From the NCBI GenBank assembly GCA_003586115.2, contig QVOM02000001.1, forward strand, positions 16,691,291-16,755,290: 64,000 nt of DNA, written 5' to 3'. Under the pieces are notes generated by a model. It searched no databases and was not told the origin of the DNA. It worked only from the letters and a program-made list of their open reading frames with translations. How positions within the stretch are numbered: the stretch's first letter is position 1; each line of letters opens with the position of its first letter. Of this stretch, positions 1 through 11,531 are shown one piece after another. This stretch comes from Salvator merianae (Eukaryota > Chordata > Lepidosauria > Squamata > Teiidae). The position numbers and the translations under genes were made by a program.

Positions 1-894
1 CCACCAGTGTACTGGAATATATGATTCCTACACCATCATGGTGCACTCACAGCATCATATAGATATTGTGAGAATATTGCCACTGTTAAGGGTGCAGTTC
101 TGTGCAAACCCACTTGAAAATTGACCTCATTAATACCATGGATTATGCATGCAGTAGTCAACTCTCAATTAAAACATATGAAAGAGGAAAGGAAAGTGGA
201 TTCTGATCCTAACCTGCTGATTGTGATGGTGCAATGTCCACTTTGTCCTTAGAAATCAACTACCTCTTTCTCTCATTCTCTTCCTCTAATATGGCATGGG
301 CATTTTCCCATTCTCTTAATAGATATTAAATGAAGCATACACATAGTCCTTTAGTATGGATAGCTTTCCAGATTTTGCGTAATCTTATTGATGGAGCTAA
401 GCAAAATAATCAATAATAAACTTGAAACAAACCATGTAAGCAAAACCCAAATGTTTCAGGATAATTTAATTCAAAATAAATGTAATAAAAATTTAAAGTA
501 TAAATGAAGTTACAATGTTACAATGTATTTAAAAACAATATTTAACTGCATAGATAAAGAAATGAGATAAAACTAAACAGCCACAGTAAGTAAATGACTA
601 TCCACTTCCAGCTGCTGTTCCCTGTAGTTTTTAGTTCAAACCAACCAACTTGGGATGTTGGAGGTGAAACTTCTCTTATCCCTGGATGGGTGGAGTGCAA
701 ATGCCAGAAGGACAGAAGGTTTTGTAGAATTGTGACTGGTTAGGTTCTTGTCCAAACAACCCATCCAAATGCATTTCACGTAAAAATGGACATGGTAAAA
801 ACAAAAATGATAGGGACTTAACAGAAGTAGAAGAAATGAAGAAGAGGTGGCAAAAATGCACAGAAGAATTATAGAAGAAAGATTTTAACATCAT
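1..894. other. Unassigned AT-rich intergenic sequence
   Basis: I recognise no gene, RNA or repeat family here. Reading frames are short and scattered, without motifs. The stretch ends where the BovB-like LINE begins. Confidence 0.5.
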
Positions 895-2403
895 CAATAA
901 TTAAAATGGTCTGGTCACTGACCTAGAGCCAGACATCCTGGAGAATGATGTCAAGTGGACCTTAGGAAGAATTGCTAACAACAAGGCTAGCAGAGGTGAC
1001 AGAATCCAGCTGCTAAAGTCCTGCGCTCAGTATGCCAGTAAATTTGGAAAACTCAACAGTGACCACTGGATTGGAAAATATCAGTTTACGTTCCAATCCC
1101 AAAGAAGTACAATATGAAAGAATGTTCAAACTATTGAACAATTGCACTCATTTTACACAGTAAACAAGATAATGCTCAAGATTCTGCAAGCTAGGCTTCC
1201 GCAATGTGTGAACTACCAGAAATGCAAGCTGGTTTTCGAAGACGCAGAAGAACTAGAGATCAAATCGCCAACATTGGCTGGATTATATAAACAGCAAGGG
1301 AGTTCCAGAAAAAAACATCTACTTCTGCTTCATTGATTATGCTAAAGCCTTTGACTGTGTGGATCACAACAAATTGTGACAAGTGCTGAAAGAGATGGGA
1401 GCACCAGATCATGTCTCCTGAGGAACCTGTATGCAGATCAAGAAGCAACAGTTAGATCAAAACATGGAACTGATTGGTTCAAGATTGGGAAAAGAGTATG
1501 ACAAGCCTGCATATTGTCACCCTATTTATTTAACTTATGTGCAGAGTGCATCGTGGAAAATGCCAGGGTGGATTAATTAAAAACCAGAATGAAGATTGCT
1601 GGGAGAAATATCAACAACCTCAGATATGCAGATGATAACACCCTCGTGGCAGAAAGTGAAGAAGAATTAAGGAACCTCTTGATGAGGATGAAAGAGGAGA
1701 GTACAAAAGCTGGCTTGAAGCTCAGCGTTAAAAAAAACCCTAAGATCATACCATCCAGTCCTATCGCTTCCTGGCAAATAGAGGGGGAAGAAATAGAAGC
1801 AGTGTCAGGTTTTATTTTCCGGGGCTCAAAGATCACTGCAGATAGTGACTGCATCCATGAAATTAAAAGGTGTTTGTTCCTTGAGAGGAAAGCTATGACA
1901 AACCTAGACAGCATACTAAAAAGCAGAGTCATCACCTTGCTGACAAAGGTCCATATAATCAAAGCTATGGTTTTCCCAGTGTAATGTATGACTGTGAGAG
2001 TTGGACCATAAGGAAGGCTGAGCATAGAAGAATCATCGTTTTCAAATTGTAGTGCTGGAGAAAACTTTTGAGAGTCCTTTGGACTGCAAGGAGATCAAAT
2101 CAGTCAATATTAAAGGAAATTAGTTTTAATGATTGGAAGAACAAATACTGAAACTGAAGCTCAAATATTTTGGGCATGTAATGAACTGACAGCACTCATT
2201 GGAAAAGACCCTGAAGCTGGGAAAGATTGATGGCGAAAGGAGAAAGGGACAGCAGAAGATGAAATGGATAGATAGTGTCATGGAAGCAATGAACATGAAC
2301 TTGGGTGAATTTCAAGGAGACAATAGAGGACAGAAGGGCCTGACATGCTATGGTCCACGCAGTCACAAAGAATTGGACACAAATTAATGACTGAATAACA
2401 ATA
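895..2403 (+). mobile_element. BovB/RTE-type LINE, 5'-truncated and decayed
   Basis: This is the C-terminal half of an RTE-clade (BovB) reverse transcriptase plus the 3' end. Conceptual translation across several frames gives RT blocks: a motif-A-like block (FIDYAKAFDCVDH) near 1327-1368, then RYADDNTLVAESEEEL at 1622-1669, where YADD (1625-1636) is the catalytic motif C. GSKITADSDCIHEIKR and KAMTNLDSILKSR follow, then SWTIRKAEHRR-like and LEKTLKLGKIDG-like blocks up to about 2390. The 3' end near 2380-2403 (ATGACTGAATAACAATAA) resembles BovB 3' termini. The longest open stretch is only 131 codons (1589-1984) and stops and frameshifts break the rest, so the copy is dead. The endonuclease domain is absent. 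BovB is abundant in squamates and ruminants and is known for horizontal transfer between them; nothing here dates this copy. I see no clear target duplication. Confidence 0.92.
1589..1984 (+). pseudogene. BovB reverse-transcriptase remnant (palm/thumb part)
   Basis: This is the longest open piece of the BovB ORF2, 131 codons. It carries the YADD catalytic motif at residues 13-16 and the downstream conserved blocks KAGLKLSVKK, WQIEGEEIE, GSKITADSD and KAMTNLDSILKSR. The open frame begins inside the RT domain and ends at a stop at 1982-1984, where the family frame would continue, so the apparent ATG is not a real start. It is a fragment of the larger LINE, not a host gene. Confidence 0.88.
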
Positions 2404-3377
2404 ATCCCTTACATTATGCAAAGTTATCTTAGGAGCATCCTGAGGACTATACATGCTCCAGCCATGGAGTAGAAGATATTGGATTTAGCATATCAGCTGA
2501 CTGGTTATAAGGCAATTTCTTGTGACCATCTTTTGCAATGGCGAGTTGATTAAACTTAACAGGAATTTTCTAGAAAAGAAAAACAGCAGATCAGCAGGAA
2601 GGAAAGAACAGGGCACAGGAAATCCTACACTCAGCAAGATTGGGATGGAAATTAGGATCTTGCATTTTAAAATGCCGGCAGTGTTGTCCCTCTGATAAAA
2701 ATAAACTCCTGCTCATGCTGCTGCAGCTCTTTGGGACTGGTTGAGCAGAAAACAGGACCTCTGCCTAAGGTAAAGGCATGCAATTATGGGTGGAGCTACT
2801 CCACAGCGTGACTTTCTTCTGAATAAAATATATGTGATTGTGCACAGGGCATCCATTCCTGGATTATAATGGGCTGGGTGTGTGTGTGTGTGTGTGTGTG
2901 AGTATGGTCCAGAAAGCTCAGGCTCTGGGCTTCTGGGGATGGTAAAGACTGAGGTCTGTTGAGTGTGATCAGCCATTGGTTGACTTCTGCCATCTTCCAA
3001 CAAATTGGAGGAAGGTCATGTAAGAGGCCCCTGAATGCCATGGGAACTTCAAACAGAAAAATATTTGCAGCTGCCCAGGAATTTTTGAAAAAGTGTGCAT
3101 CAGTGAAGTTCATGGAAGTGATTTCCACCTGTGAAGCACACAGATATTTTTTGGCTGCCATAGCAAAACACACTGAAATAGGCACAATTTTCAAGGAAAA
3201 TGTTTGCACCTGTTCAGCACCCACCTCACACTCTGAGAAAATGTAGGCCCAACATGGTTCTTTCACATACATATACTGTACATGCATACAAAGAGGGAGG
3301 TTTGGATGATTGTGAAGAACTAAGGACCTGTGCAGATATGAATAGCACAAAGTGATGCTTGTGCCTATGTTAAGTCA
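2404..3377. other. Unassigned sequence with a short TG repeat
   Basis: No recognisable gene. A (TG)n microsatellite lies at about 2876-2900. Open frames crossing this region in both directions (up to 184 codons) have no domain signature, and one consists partly of TG-repeat translation, so I do not call them. Confidence 0.4.
2876..2900. repeat. (TG)n microsatellite
   Basis: About twelve uninterrupted TG dinucleotides are visible. Confidence 0.95.
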
Positions 3378-3515
3378 GGCTGCATCCAGATGTCACTCAC
3401 TTATTACTCTATATTTGGATATTCTGGAATAAAGCATGGATAATCCAGAATATTCATGCTTTATTCCAGCATATCTAAATATAGCAGAATAAGTAAGAGA
3501 TGTCTGGTTGCAGCC
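3378..3515. mobile_element. 138-bp palindromic MITE (Harbinger-like)
   Basis: The ends are GGCTGCATCCAGATG and TCTGGTTGCAGCC, near-perfect inverted repeats, and the whole element is close to a palindrome: the central TTCTGGAATAAAGCATGGAT is mirrored by ATTCATGCTTTATTCCAG. The 3-bp flanks are TCA (left) and TTA (right), compatible with a decayed TWA duplication typical of PIF/Harbinger elements. A second copy of exactly the same length lies at 39916-40053. It has no coding capacity. The superfamily assignment is an inference. Confidence 0.75.
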
Positions 3516-3518
3516 TTA

Positions 3519-4397
3519 GGCTGCATCTACACTGGCCCTCAAAAGGGCTGGGATCTGAAGCAGGCATGACTGAAGTGGTGGGTAAATGCTGCACACTTTG
3601 CAGTGACTTCCAGCCCTTCAGGAAACACTGTATAAGAGAATCACTGCTGTGGCAGAAATGATGTTGTCCAAGCCACTTCATGGAGCACCAGAAATATTGC
3701 CAGACATTGACCATTTTTGGTGCTCTGGTAAGTGACCTCTTCTCCCTCCATAGGGGAGAGGAGGCAACTTCTAACAGTGTGTCTTCAAGGTCCTTGTAAA
3801 TGGTTTAAGGGGCAGAAGAATTTGCCTGCCACACCCCAACCTCTGGTTGACCAGATGACTGCACTATTACTCCATGTGAATACATCCTTAGTTAAGTTAC
3901 AAAATCAAGCGCAATGGCTAATTTTTGCTTTTGGTGAAGAGCGTGTAGTCTAGTCTGCTAAGTATTACACTTCATCCTGATGGTTTCCTTTTGCAGGAGT
4001 ACAGCCTACACTTAAGGAGTTGCTTCAAGTAATGGTAGTAAGGGCAATCAGTGTAGCTAGGAGCAAGCATGGAACCAAACAGGGACAATGTGAAATTCTA
4101 TCAACGATTCTAGTGTTCAGTGTTTATGTGTCCCAGATGGGGGAAAGCACACAAACATTCAGCCTGAGCATTATAAAGCTGGAAAAAGACCCTTGTTTTC
4201 TGTCACTGAGACTCATTAGGCCCCCAGAGTGGATGCACAGGTGGCTACCCTGACACTTCCATATGGCCACCAAGTCAATGAATCAAAATAGCTAGCTGGA
4301 GGATTTATTTTCTGCTTCTCCCCACTCAAAGCAGGGTCTCTGCACTCTTTGGTCTCTAAGCAAGTTTAATCTTTCCTTATCCCTTTCCAGAAGTGGC
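3519..4397. other. Unassigned; possible second TIR-element end at the start
   Basis: Directly after the MITE and its TTA flank there is another GGCTGCATCTACACTGG terminus-like sequence, but I cannot find its partner end. The part around 3600-3700 resembles sequences near 6310-6380 and 21390-21440 (CAGGAAACACTG... CAGAAATGATG). No gene is seen. Confidence 0.35.
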
Positions 4398-4480
4398 CAT
4401 AGATCAGTGGTAAAGCATCTGCCAGGAAAACTGAACATCGTGGGTCTATCTCCAGCACTTTCCCAAAAGCAGACATGGTA
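4398..4480 (+). repeat. Diverged tRNA-derived SINE-like fragment
   Basis: TAGATCAGTGGTAAAGCATC resembles an RNA polymerase III A box of a tRNA-derived SINE. A degraded B-box/tail region (GTGGGTCTATCTCCAGCAC) follows at tRNA-like spacing. The layout resembles the tRNA-Ala-like SINE type seen as pieces around 19478-20141. The copy is diverged and may be only a head fragment. Confidence 0.4.
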
Positions 4481-4964
4481 ATCAGGATGGCCAGGTTTCA
4501 CATTCCATTGTCCTTATGACCAAACATGTTTCCTTACCTTCTTTTTTGTAAGCTAAATGTAAGGAGCCTCCATTAATTCTACACAGCTGTGATGTTCTAT
4601 GCAGGACAGCTCAGAAAATATTTTGTGTTTGGAACCTATGACAGTTTCTCAGAATACCACCAGCACTCATAGGTTCACCTAAACAAAACAGTGTTTCAAT
4701 GTATGAATCTGTAAATCAAATGAAAAAGCTGAGATGCTCATTTGTATCAAAGTTGAGTCTCTCCTACTTTTTGTGTTGTGTTTATTCTCTCAAATTCCAG
4801 AATAAAAGGCTCACCTCTATGAGATCATTACTAGGCAACACTATGGCATATTATGTATATAAAGGGCAAAGTATTTTTTTTAAAAAAAAGACTAATAGAA
4901 ATCCCTGGTTTTAAATAGATGCACACACCAAGGGAGGCTATGAACAGGTATAGAATTTCTGTTT

Positions 4965-5110
4965 TAGTATTTATTTATTTTTATTTTATTTAAGAATTTG
5001 TATCCCGCCCTTCACCAGAAGGTTCTAGGATGAGTCACAACAATGAAAATATAAAATATATAAAATATAGTAGAGAAAACATGGCAAGAGAACATGATCA
5101 GAAAATGTCA
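4965..5110 (-). mobile_element. L2-type LINE 3' end, antisense
   Basis: The plus strand reads TATTTATTTTTATTTTATTTAAG then TTTGTATCCCGCCCTTCACCAG, the antisense of an L2-type 3' terminus (GGGCGGGATA.AAAT plus AT-rich tail). Similar ends occur near 8045, 48060 and 55260. No coding part is recognisable in this copy. Confidence 0.6.
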
Positions 5111-5528
5111 GCCTGCAAGGAATGGGACACAAAGCGCTAGACTTTGAAGCATCTGACTCATTTCTTACAAAACTGCTATCTCTCCATCTAGTGATTGGAA
5201 CAGGCATAGCAGGACAAGAAATGCAAACATACCTAAAAATCAGCTAGTTTATAAGTCAAGAAGTTTAGCTTTTTCCAGATTGTACCAATTCTTGTAGTAA
5301 TTTGATGGTAGTAGTGGGGTCATGTGCGAACATTCATCATTTTTAATTTTTATTTTTAAAGTCTCTCTGCACTTAGAAAGCATAAAAAGAGGCACAGGCT
5401 GAAAAGAGCATTTTATCAGGTGGCAGCATAAGCATTTTGTGTTGGGTGGGAGCAATTGTTCCTACATCGTTTTGCATTCTGAATGGCACAGAAATAACCC
5501 AGAAGAAGTCATCCTTGGCCTGAATAGA
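5111..5528. other. Unassigned sequence
   Basis: No recognisable gene or repeat family; possibly the 3' UTR continuation of the antisense L2. Confidence 0.3.
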
Positions 5529-5611
5529 TGGAAGGAAGGAAGGAAGGAAGGAAGGAAGGAAGGAAGGAAGGAAGGAAGGAAGGAAGGGAGGGAGGGAGGG
5601 AGGGAGGGAGA
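5529..5611. repeat. (GGAA)n / (GGGA)n purine microsatellite
   Basis: About 14 GGAA units (to about 5586) pass into six GGGA units. It creates artificial EGRK-type and FLPS-type reading frames on both strands, which are not genes. Confidence 0.97.
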
Positions 5612-8044
5612 AAGGTGGGAAATCAAATATGTTTGACAGCAATTAAAAGGGTAATGTCTGTCGGGGTGTGTGGAAAGAGGTAAGGTAATTCTTCTATTCA
5701 AAATAAGGACAGAAAATACTACCTTCACGCTCAGGTGCTATGTAACATCACTATACGGCCAGGTTTGACTCTAGAGGGTTCATAATTCAGTCCATGACTG
5801 GTTAAAATCATATTCCTAGTCAAAAGGTAATCCCCTCTATCCTTTTCCCCAAACCTAGAAACCATCACTGATTTTAAAAAAAACACACAAAAAAACAGAG
5901 CAAAACAGTTGAATTATTTGGTGGTTTTGGAAGGGCATGATCTGTACCCCTGCCTTCAGTGTTTCATATGCAAGCACAGGCATGCAACTAATAGGGACGG
6001 TAAGCATCAGCTATATACACACATAATTGGGGATTCCAGCTGATTTAGTGACAGAGGTCCTTTCTATACTTATCTTAATTCTGGAATAAAACCTGGAATA
6101 AGGGCCTGTCTGCATGCTAGCATGGACTGTGGCAAGCCGTGCTCCCTAATCACACTTTACATTGGGTGAAGCTCTGGTTTGGGATAAGGCATCAAAATGG
6201 CACCTTATGCCAGTCCTGCTGTGGACAAAAACATTAATGTCCATATTCTGGGCTATGAAGGGTGTGCAGCCAGCACACCTTCATAGGCCGGAATATGCTG
6301 AAATATGCTGGGGGAACCTTTTCAGCAGCACTCCAGGAAACACTGCCAGAAACATGATGCAATTGGTCATCCCTTTTTGTCAGTCATTGGCTTTGGGTTT
6401 TTTTTTTTTTTTCACCCAATATCCAGTCTCCCAAAGTGGGTTTTGAGTAACATACCAAAAATCTCAACCCACTTCAGGAGTAAAAAATGCTTTCCACTTT
6501 TCATTGGATGGGTGTATCTGATGCCACAGAAGAGATCCAATAAGCATCCTTGCTGATTTTGGAGCTGCTAACTGTATTATGATGTAGAAATCACAGTAGA
6601 GGTTAAAGGAATTGTGATGCAGAGGTTGCATTAGAGGTGTCATGAGAGAAATGTTGTTGAATTTGTGTTACTGTTAATAGAGACATATATGCTTTAATGT
6701 GCAGAACTGCTTTTTTGCTATGTTAAAAGCAGCAAAGTATGTGGTGATGATATTATAGTGGCAATGAGGTCATGCAAACTCAGGCTAAATAAACTAAATA
6801 AATAAATAAAATAAATCCCGTGTTTAAACTTTCTGGCTGGACTGCAGTCCTCATTCCCATTCAGACACTATAACTGCACAAGGAGAATGCCTGCATAAAG
6901 CATGGAAGTTTCTTGATGAGGGTAACCTGAAGCATCTGGCACACAATGGGACTTATTTAAAAGTCAGGCTACAGTAATTGTCTTTCTCATGAACTCACTT
7001 AGCCTATCAGATACTTAAACAGGACAGATTCGGTTTGGCCAGCCAAAGTCTTTCACTTACCTTGCATTTTCTATAAAATAATTTTAAGCTCAAAGGACTG
7101 CCTGGCATGGAAATCTCACTCAATTAGAGATCGATGTAATTATACTAATTTACTTGGTCACCTTAGTCCAGATACAATCAGGAGTCTCAAGAACTACTTG
7201 ACCTTTGGTGCCCTCACTTTTCCCACCTTGTATAGCCCAGGCGACCACATCTGAATGTTTGCCCTTATTTTTCATTTCTGCCCCTGTCCTTCCCCAGAAA
7301 AGAAAAATCTATAATTGCCCCTGCTTTTGAAAAGTCTCTCTCTTGCCTCTTGCTGTCTGGGCCTCTTGCTCTCTGAACGGCTCTCGTGCTTTTTGTGCTC
7401 TTGCTTTTTTTTTTCTTTTGCTCTCTCTCTCCCTCTGTCTCATTCTCACTCTCAATTCCTCTATGATGCAGGACAGGAAAACATTGTTCAATCCCTGCTT
7501 GTATTTAGCTGAGTTAGTAATTTGGGTGAAAGAAAGTGCAGGTGGCATGGTGGGAGAAAATGTGGATCTGTGTGTTGGGTAGTGAGCACTTGGGAGAGAG
7601 AGTCTCGTAGCCAGGTTGGGTGGCAGGCTTCAACTGGGAAGTATCAAGCAGAATTTGAGTGATAAGTTAATAATAGATGCTCCTTCTCCCTGCCAATAAC
7701 TGCTGTTCCTAGTGCAAGGCTTGCATTCCTGCACTGGTTCAACTGTGTTTCTGTATTCATAAAATACTTATTTTTGATATTTTTCTAATAAACATTATTT
7801 TGTAGTGGAAAATTCAGACAAGCCTGCACTCCTTCTTTTCACCCTCCTTTAGGAATCCATGCCAACTAATCGATTCATTAAATCAATGCTTTCACTATAA
7901 AATCCATAAGTTGTGAGAACTGGAGACTAATTTCTCCACTATAAACTCTGTTCACCTCCTCTTGAGCCTAAAGAGTAGAGGAACAAGAAGATTTTCCTCT
8001 TAATATTTGGGCAGTTCTATATGAAAAAGAAGGTGCTTCTTCAG
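5612..8044. other. Unassigned stretch with an unclassified interspersed repeat
   Basis: No gene is recognised. The part at about 6057-6390 shares blocks with 21160-21450 (CAAAATGGCACCTTAT; CTTTTCAGCA.CAC...GAAACAC.GCCAGAA), so it is a moderately old interspersed repeat of unknown class. 6780-6815 has short AAATA tracts. 7400-7480 is pyrimidine-rich. Around 7765-7800 an AT-rich block (ATAAAATAC... AATAAACATT) could be a polyadenylation-like signal of an old retroelement, but I cannot assign it. Confidence 0.4.
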
Positions 8045-8560
8045 GTATTTATTTATTTATATTTTTATCCCGCCCTATACCTGAAGGTTTCAGGATGGTT
8101 TACAGGGCCTGAAAGTGGGGAGGTGAAGCGGTTTCCTTAGACAAAGGCTTTATATGTAAGAGTCAACATCTTGTATTAGATTCAGTAGTGAATAGGCAAC
8201 CAGTGCAGATCTTTTAAGCTTGGTGGAATATGTGTCCAACAAGAGACTCCCTTCAGAAGTCATGTTGTTGCATTCTGCATTAGTTCCAGGTTCCAGACTG
8301 TCTTCAATGGTAACCCCGTAGAGCGCATTATAGTAGTCTAATATGGAGGTTATCAGAGCATCAATTACTGTAGTCAAGTTATCCTTTCCTGGAAAGGCCA
8401 AAGCCTTTACGGTTGGCGGTGGAGGCAGGCACTCTAGGCTACCTTTGTCACAAGAGCCTCAAGTGATACCGATGAATCCAGTAGCACCCTCTCTTTCTGG
8501 GGCAAAATCCCCATCTAGGATATGGTGCCCCTAACATCCTGGACAGCTGCATCTCTATTG
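8045..8560 (-). mobile_element. L2 LINE 3' part, antisense, degraded
   Basis: The plus strand begins TATTTATTTATATTTTTATCCCGCCC, the antisense L2 3' end. Further in, the minus strand encodes an 83-codon open piece (8401-8150) containing LTTVIDALITSILDYYNALYG, matching the L2-clade ORF2 block downstream of the RT palm (usual form ...VTHALVTSRLDYCNALY). This identifies the element as L2 rather than CR1. Stops break the remainder. Confidence 0.75.
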
Positions 8561-9389
8561 CAGTGCTACCTATCCTGCAGTCTTAGACATACCACCAACG
8601 CTACGGACAAGGTACTCATACTGGGAAAGCAGAATTTCCCACTCTCAAGACACTTGGCCCCATTGAACTGATCACTGGAGCCAGAGGTTATCTGGCTGGT
8701 TGTGCAAACATTATGCTCCTTAAAAAGGCTAAGGTTTCAGCCATGAAGCATGGCCTATATGGCCTACAAAACAGCCATAAAGTGCCACCAGGGGCTGCCA
8801 CTAAGCTGTCTTAGGCCACACCGTTGTGGCAGGGCTCTGGGAGGCCACTGTGGGCCACCTCCATGTTGATGCAGGCCATGATGTTATACAAAGAAACTTT
8901 TGCTACATAAAAGGTAAAGGTGATACTGAGTAGACATCAGGGGTGTGTTTAAATTGTTTATTTTTATATCTCTTTTAAAAGAAAAGTCATTTAAAAATAT
9001 AACAACATATAGACATCACTTGAGCAAAACTGTTGCTAAAATGTGACTTGTTTAATGCAATCTTGGAAAATTTCAATAACTTGATTTCATCTCTGAGGTA
9101 CCACTGACTTACAGTGGTGGACTGACCCCTCTGTACTGGCTATTATTGTCCTTCTCTCTTTAAACTTCCGTTGTTTTACACAGGTTCTCCCCATGGAACC
9201 ACTTATTTATATTGGTAGACTAGGCCCCCTAAATTCCCAATTTCCATAGGTGGCAATTACTTGCATGTTGATATTATGCACTGCACATTGATTTATTGAA
9301 TCAAATCATAGCATTATACAAGGCACTGTAGTTTTCTTAACAACATGGTTTTCCACTTCCTTCTTTTAGGGTATTTTCTGTCTTCTCAG
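8561..9389. other. Unassigned intergenic sequence
   Basis: No reading frame with known motifs and no repeat I can name. Confidence 0.35.
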
Positions 9390-9490
9390 TCTAACCAATG
9401 ATATCTGATATTCCTGGATGGTCCCCCATCCAAGTACTAATTGGACTTAGTCATGCTTAGTTTCTGAGATTAAACAATGTCACCAATAGG
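9390..9490 (-). pseudogene. 5S-rRNA-like pseudogene or 5S-derived SINE head
   Basis: On the minus strand the sequence reads ...TTTAATCTCAGAAACTAAGC... then TTAGTACTTGGATGGGGGAC and CATCCAGGAATATCAGATATC. This follows the internal and 3' parts of vertebrate 5S rRNA (CTGATCTCGGAAGCTAAGCA... TTAGTACTTGGATGGGAGAC... CTGGGAATACC), including the internal pol III control region. Many substitutions, often CG-to-TG/CA, indicate age. The 5' part is poorly conserved. It could be a lone 5S retropseudogene or the head of a 5S-derived SINE; I saw no second copy in the window to decide. Confidence 0.72.
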
Positions 9491-9826
9491 TAGCTCAAAA
9501 GCTGAGGCAAACTTTAATTTGGACAGAAGCTACATGGAGGCACTTGAGAAGCACTTCTATGGAAATTGAATTGTTTTAACTGAAACTATACTTTTCTATT
9601 GGCACAGAACAGCAACACTCACTTCATTTGGACCAAAAATAAACTTCCAGAGGAAGAGTGAATAAGACAAGGAAGAAGGAACTTCTGTCAATCTCCACTT
9701 CATCAATTTGTATCAAGTAAAAATTAGAGGGAAGTGTCAGCAGCAGCTTGGCTCCCCCCATCCCAGTATATGGAAGCAAAGACCCTTTCTGAGCAGTGGT
9801 TTCTGGGGAGGAATGAGAGAGAAATG

Positions 9827-10403
9827 GGGGCTTTTCGCACTTAGCAAGTGGAATGTTCTTGTCCGTTCGCTGGAACGGAGCTTTCGCACTGCCACGGGCC
9901 CGCGCCTCACCCGATCCGAACCACTTCGTACCCGATTCGTACCTCATCCTGAGTAAGGCAAGACAAGTAAAAGCTTGTCTTCATTCCGACCTGCGCGATG
10001 GAGCGAAGATTGGGCACGGTGCTTTCGCATTTCTGTCCACGTTTGCAATGGCGGCCGGGCGTGGCTGGTGCGGCTGCGCATGCGTGGTACAAAGCTTCAC
10101 ACCTGGGTGCGAAGCTTCACACCTGGGATAGCCCTTTGGGCATGGCAGCCTAGCTGCCGTTATGAAGCTGGCTCCGTAACGAGCCCTCTGGTTACGAAGC
10201 GGAGCTCGATGGTACAAAGCGGAGCTCAATGGTACGGAGTGCGGTACTGAACTAGCGGATGCCATTTGCACTGTTCCCTCTGCTGGTCGGCTTCAGGTCC
10301 GTTCCTCTGGCTGGGAGTGCGAAGGGCAGCCAGCGTTCTCCAACCCCTCCGGTCCGAAGCCAACTACTGGGAACGGACTACAGAGCTCAGTGCGAAAAGG
10401 CCC
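9827..10403. mobile_element. CpG-rich non-autonomous TIR element
   Basis: The termini are inverted: GGGGCTTTTCGCACTTAGC on the left and GCTCAGTGCGAAAAGGCCC on the right. Immediate flanks are ATG/ATG (9824-9826, 10404-10406). The interior is unusually rich in CpG compared with its surroundings, with several overlapping frames but no transposase motifs. The termini match a family recurring in this window as GGGCCTKTTTGCACTT, where CG has decayed to TG. The retained CpGs suggest a younger or less methylated copy. Confidence 0.7.
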
Positions 10404-10461
10404 ATGGTGAACCATTGGATTCTCCAACATTTGAAATTTAGAAATTGGATGGTGAAGGGAT

Positions 10462-10462
10462 G

Positions 10463-10512
<50 letters not shown>

Positions 10513-10520
10513 CAGATAGA
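10462..10520. repeat. (GATA)n microsatellite
   Basis: About 14 GATA units with one GACA interruption near the 3' end. Confidence 0.96.
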
Positions 10521-11531
10521 TCGATCTGGCTTTGGAGAATCTAGAGAGCCACACGTTCCTGAAAAAGGAACTATTCTAGGTGCAGAGTAGAGTAAAAAAA
10601 AAAAAAAAAGGACATCAGTGTCCTTTTGAGGAGCTATGCTTCCATAAGAAAATCTAAGCTCCCCATCTCAAATTCACCCACCTACTGCAAGCTTCACAGA
10701 TGATGGCCATTCTGGAGTTTATGGAAAGGGTTTATGGAAGTCTGAGGAGCTGCTTCAAAATACTTTAAAGAGCCCTCAAAAGAGCTGTTTTTATTTATTT
10801 AAAAGTTTTTTTGAAGTGTCATAGGCCTCCTTCATTGATCTTCGGGACAGGACCTCTCATCTGCTGCCCTTATGCATGGGGCCTCTTAATTAATTAATAC
10901 ATATTAGTTAAAAGAACATTAATTAAAAGAACAGTCACAGAATAGTGAATATAATTTAGGCAAAATTCTTGTCACTAAATAGCCACAGTTGAATCACTAA
11001 TAGTGGTTACCGGTTCTTCGTTGGTATCATATCTCTTAGGATGAATTGCAGTGCAATCCTATATATGTCTGTTCAGAAAATTTACTATAGGGTATGACAT
11101 GGATTTTCTTGTTTTCTTACTCCTTAATCTTTTTTTCTACTCCCACCACTGGTATTAGTAGCAGGCCTGTGTCACCTTTAAATCCCGGTATATTATCTGG
11201 AAAATTAATTCCCAAGTAGATAACTAACAGAGCAATCCCAAAGAAAGTGGTAGCTGGAGTGTACTTCTTTCTTTATTATTTGAGTAAGACAGTTTACATA
11301 AAATGTATATTTTGCAGATAACAATACATTTGAATAAGATAGTTTACGTAAAATGTGTATTTTGCAGATATAATACATTCAGGTCTACAAATAATCAGAT
11401 AATTATCTAGAGGAGAAATCCATACATGCAGTTACACATATACTACAATTCTTACAATTTAATATTTATATTTTACATTTGCTAATCCAGTTTATAGCAG
11501 ATCTGAGAGTATGGTATTAATTTTTCCCATT
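10521..11531. other. Unassigned sequence
   Basis: Contains an A17 run near 10593-10609 and, at 11284-11380, a tandem near-duplicate of TAAGA.AGTTTACATAAAATG.GTATTTTGCAGATA. No gene seen. Confidence 0.4.

Noticed and set aside
2796..3350. 184-codon minus-strand frame as a host gene
   Set aside because: It includes TG-repeat translation (HTHTHT), has no motif and no supporting gene structure.
7640..7860. LTR or gene 3' end because of AATAAA-like motifs
   Set aside because: No paired LTR, primer-binding site, TG...CA ends or coding region could be identified. The same applies to 15950-16000.
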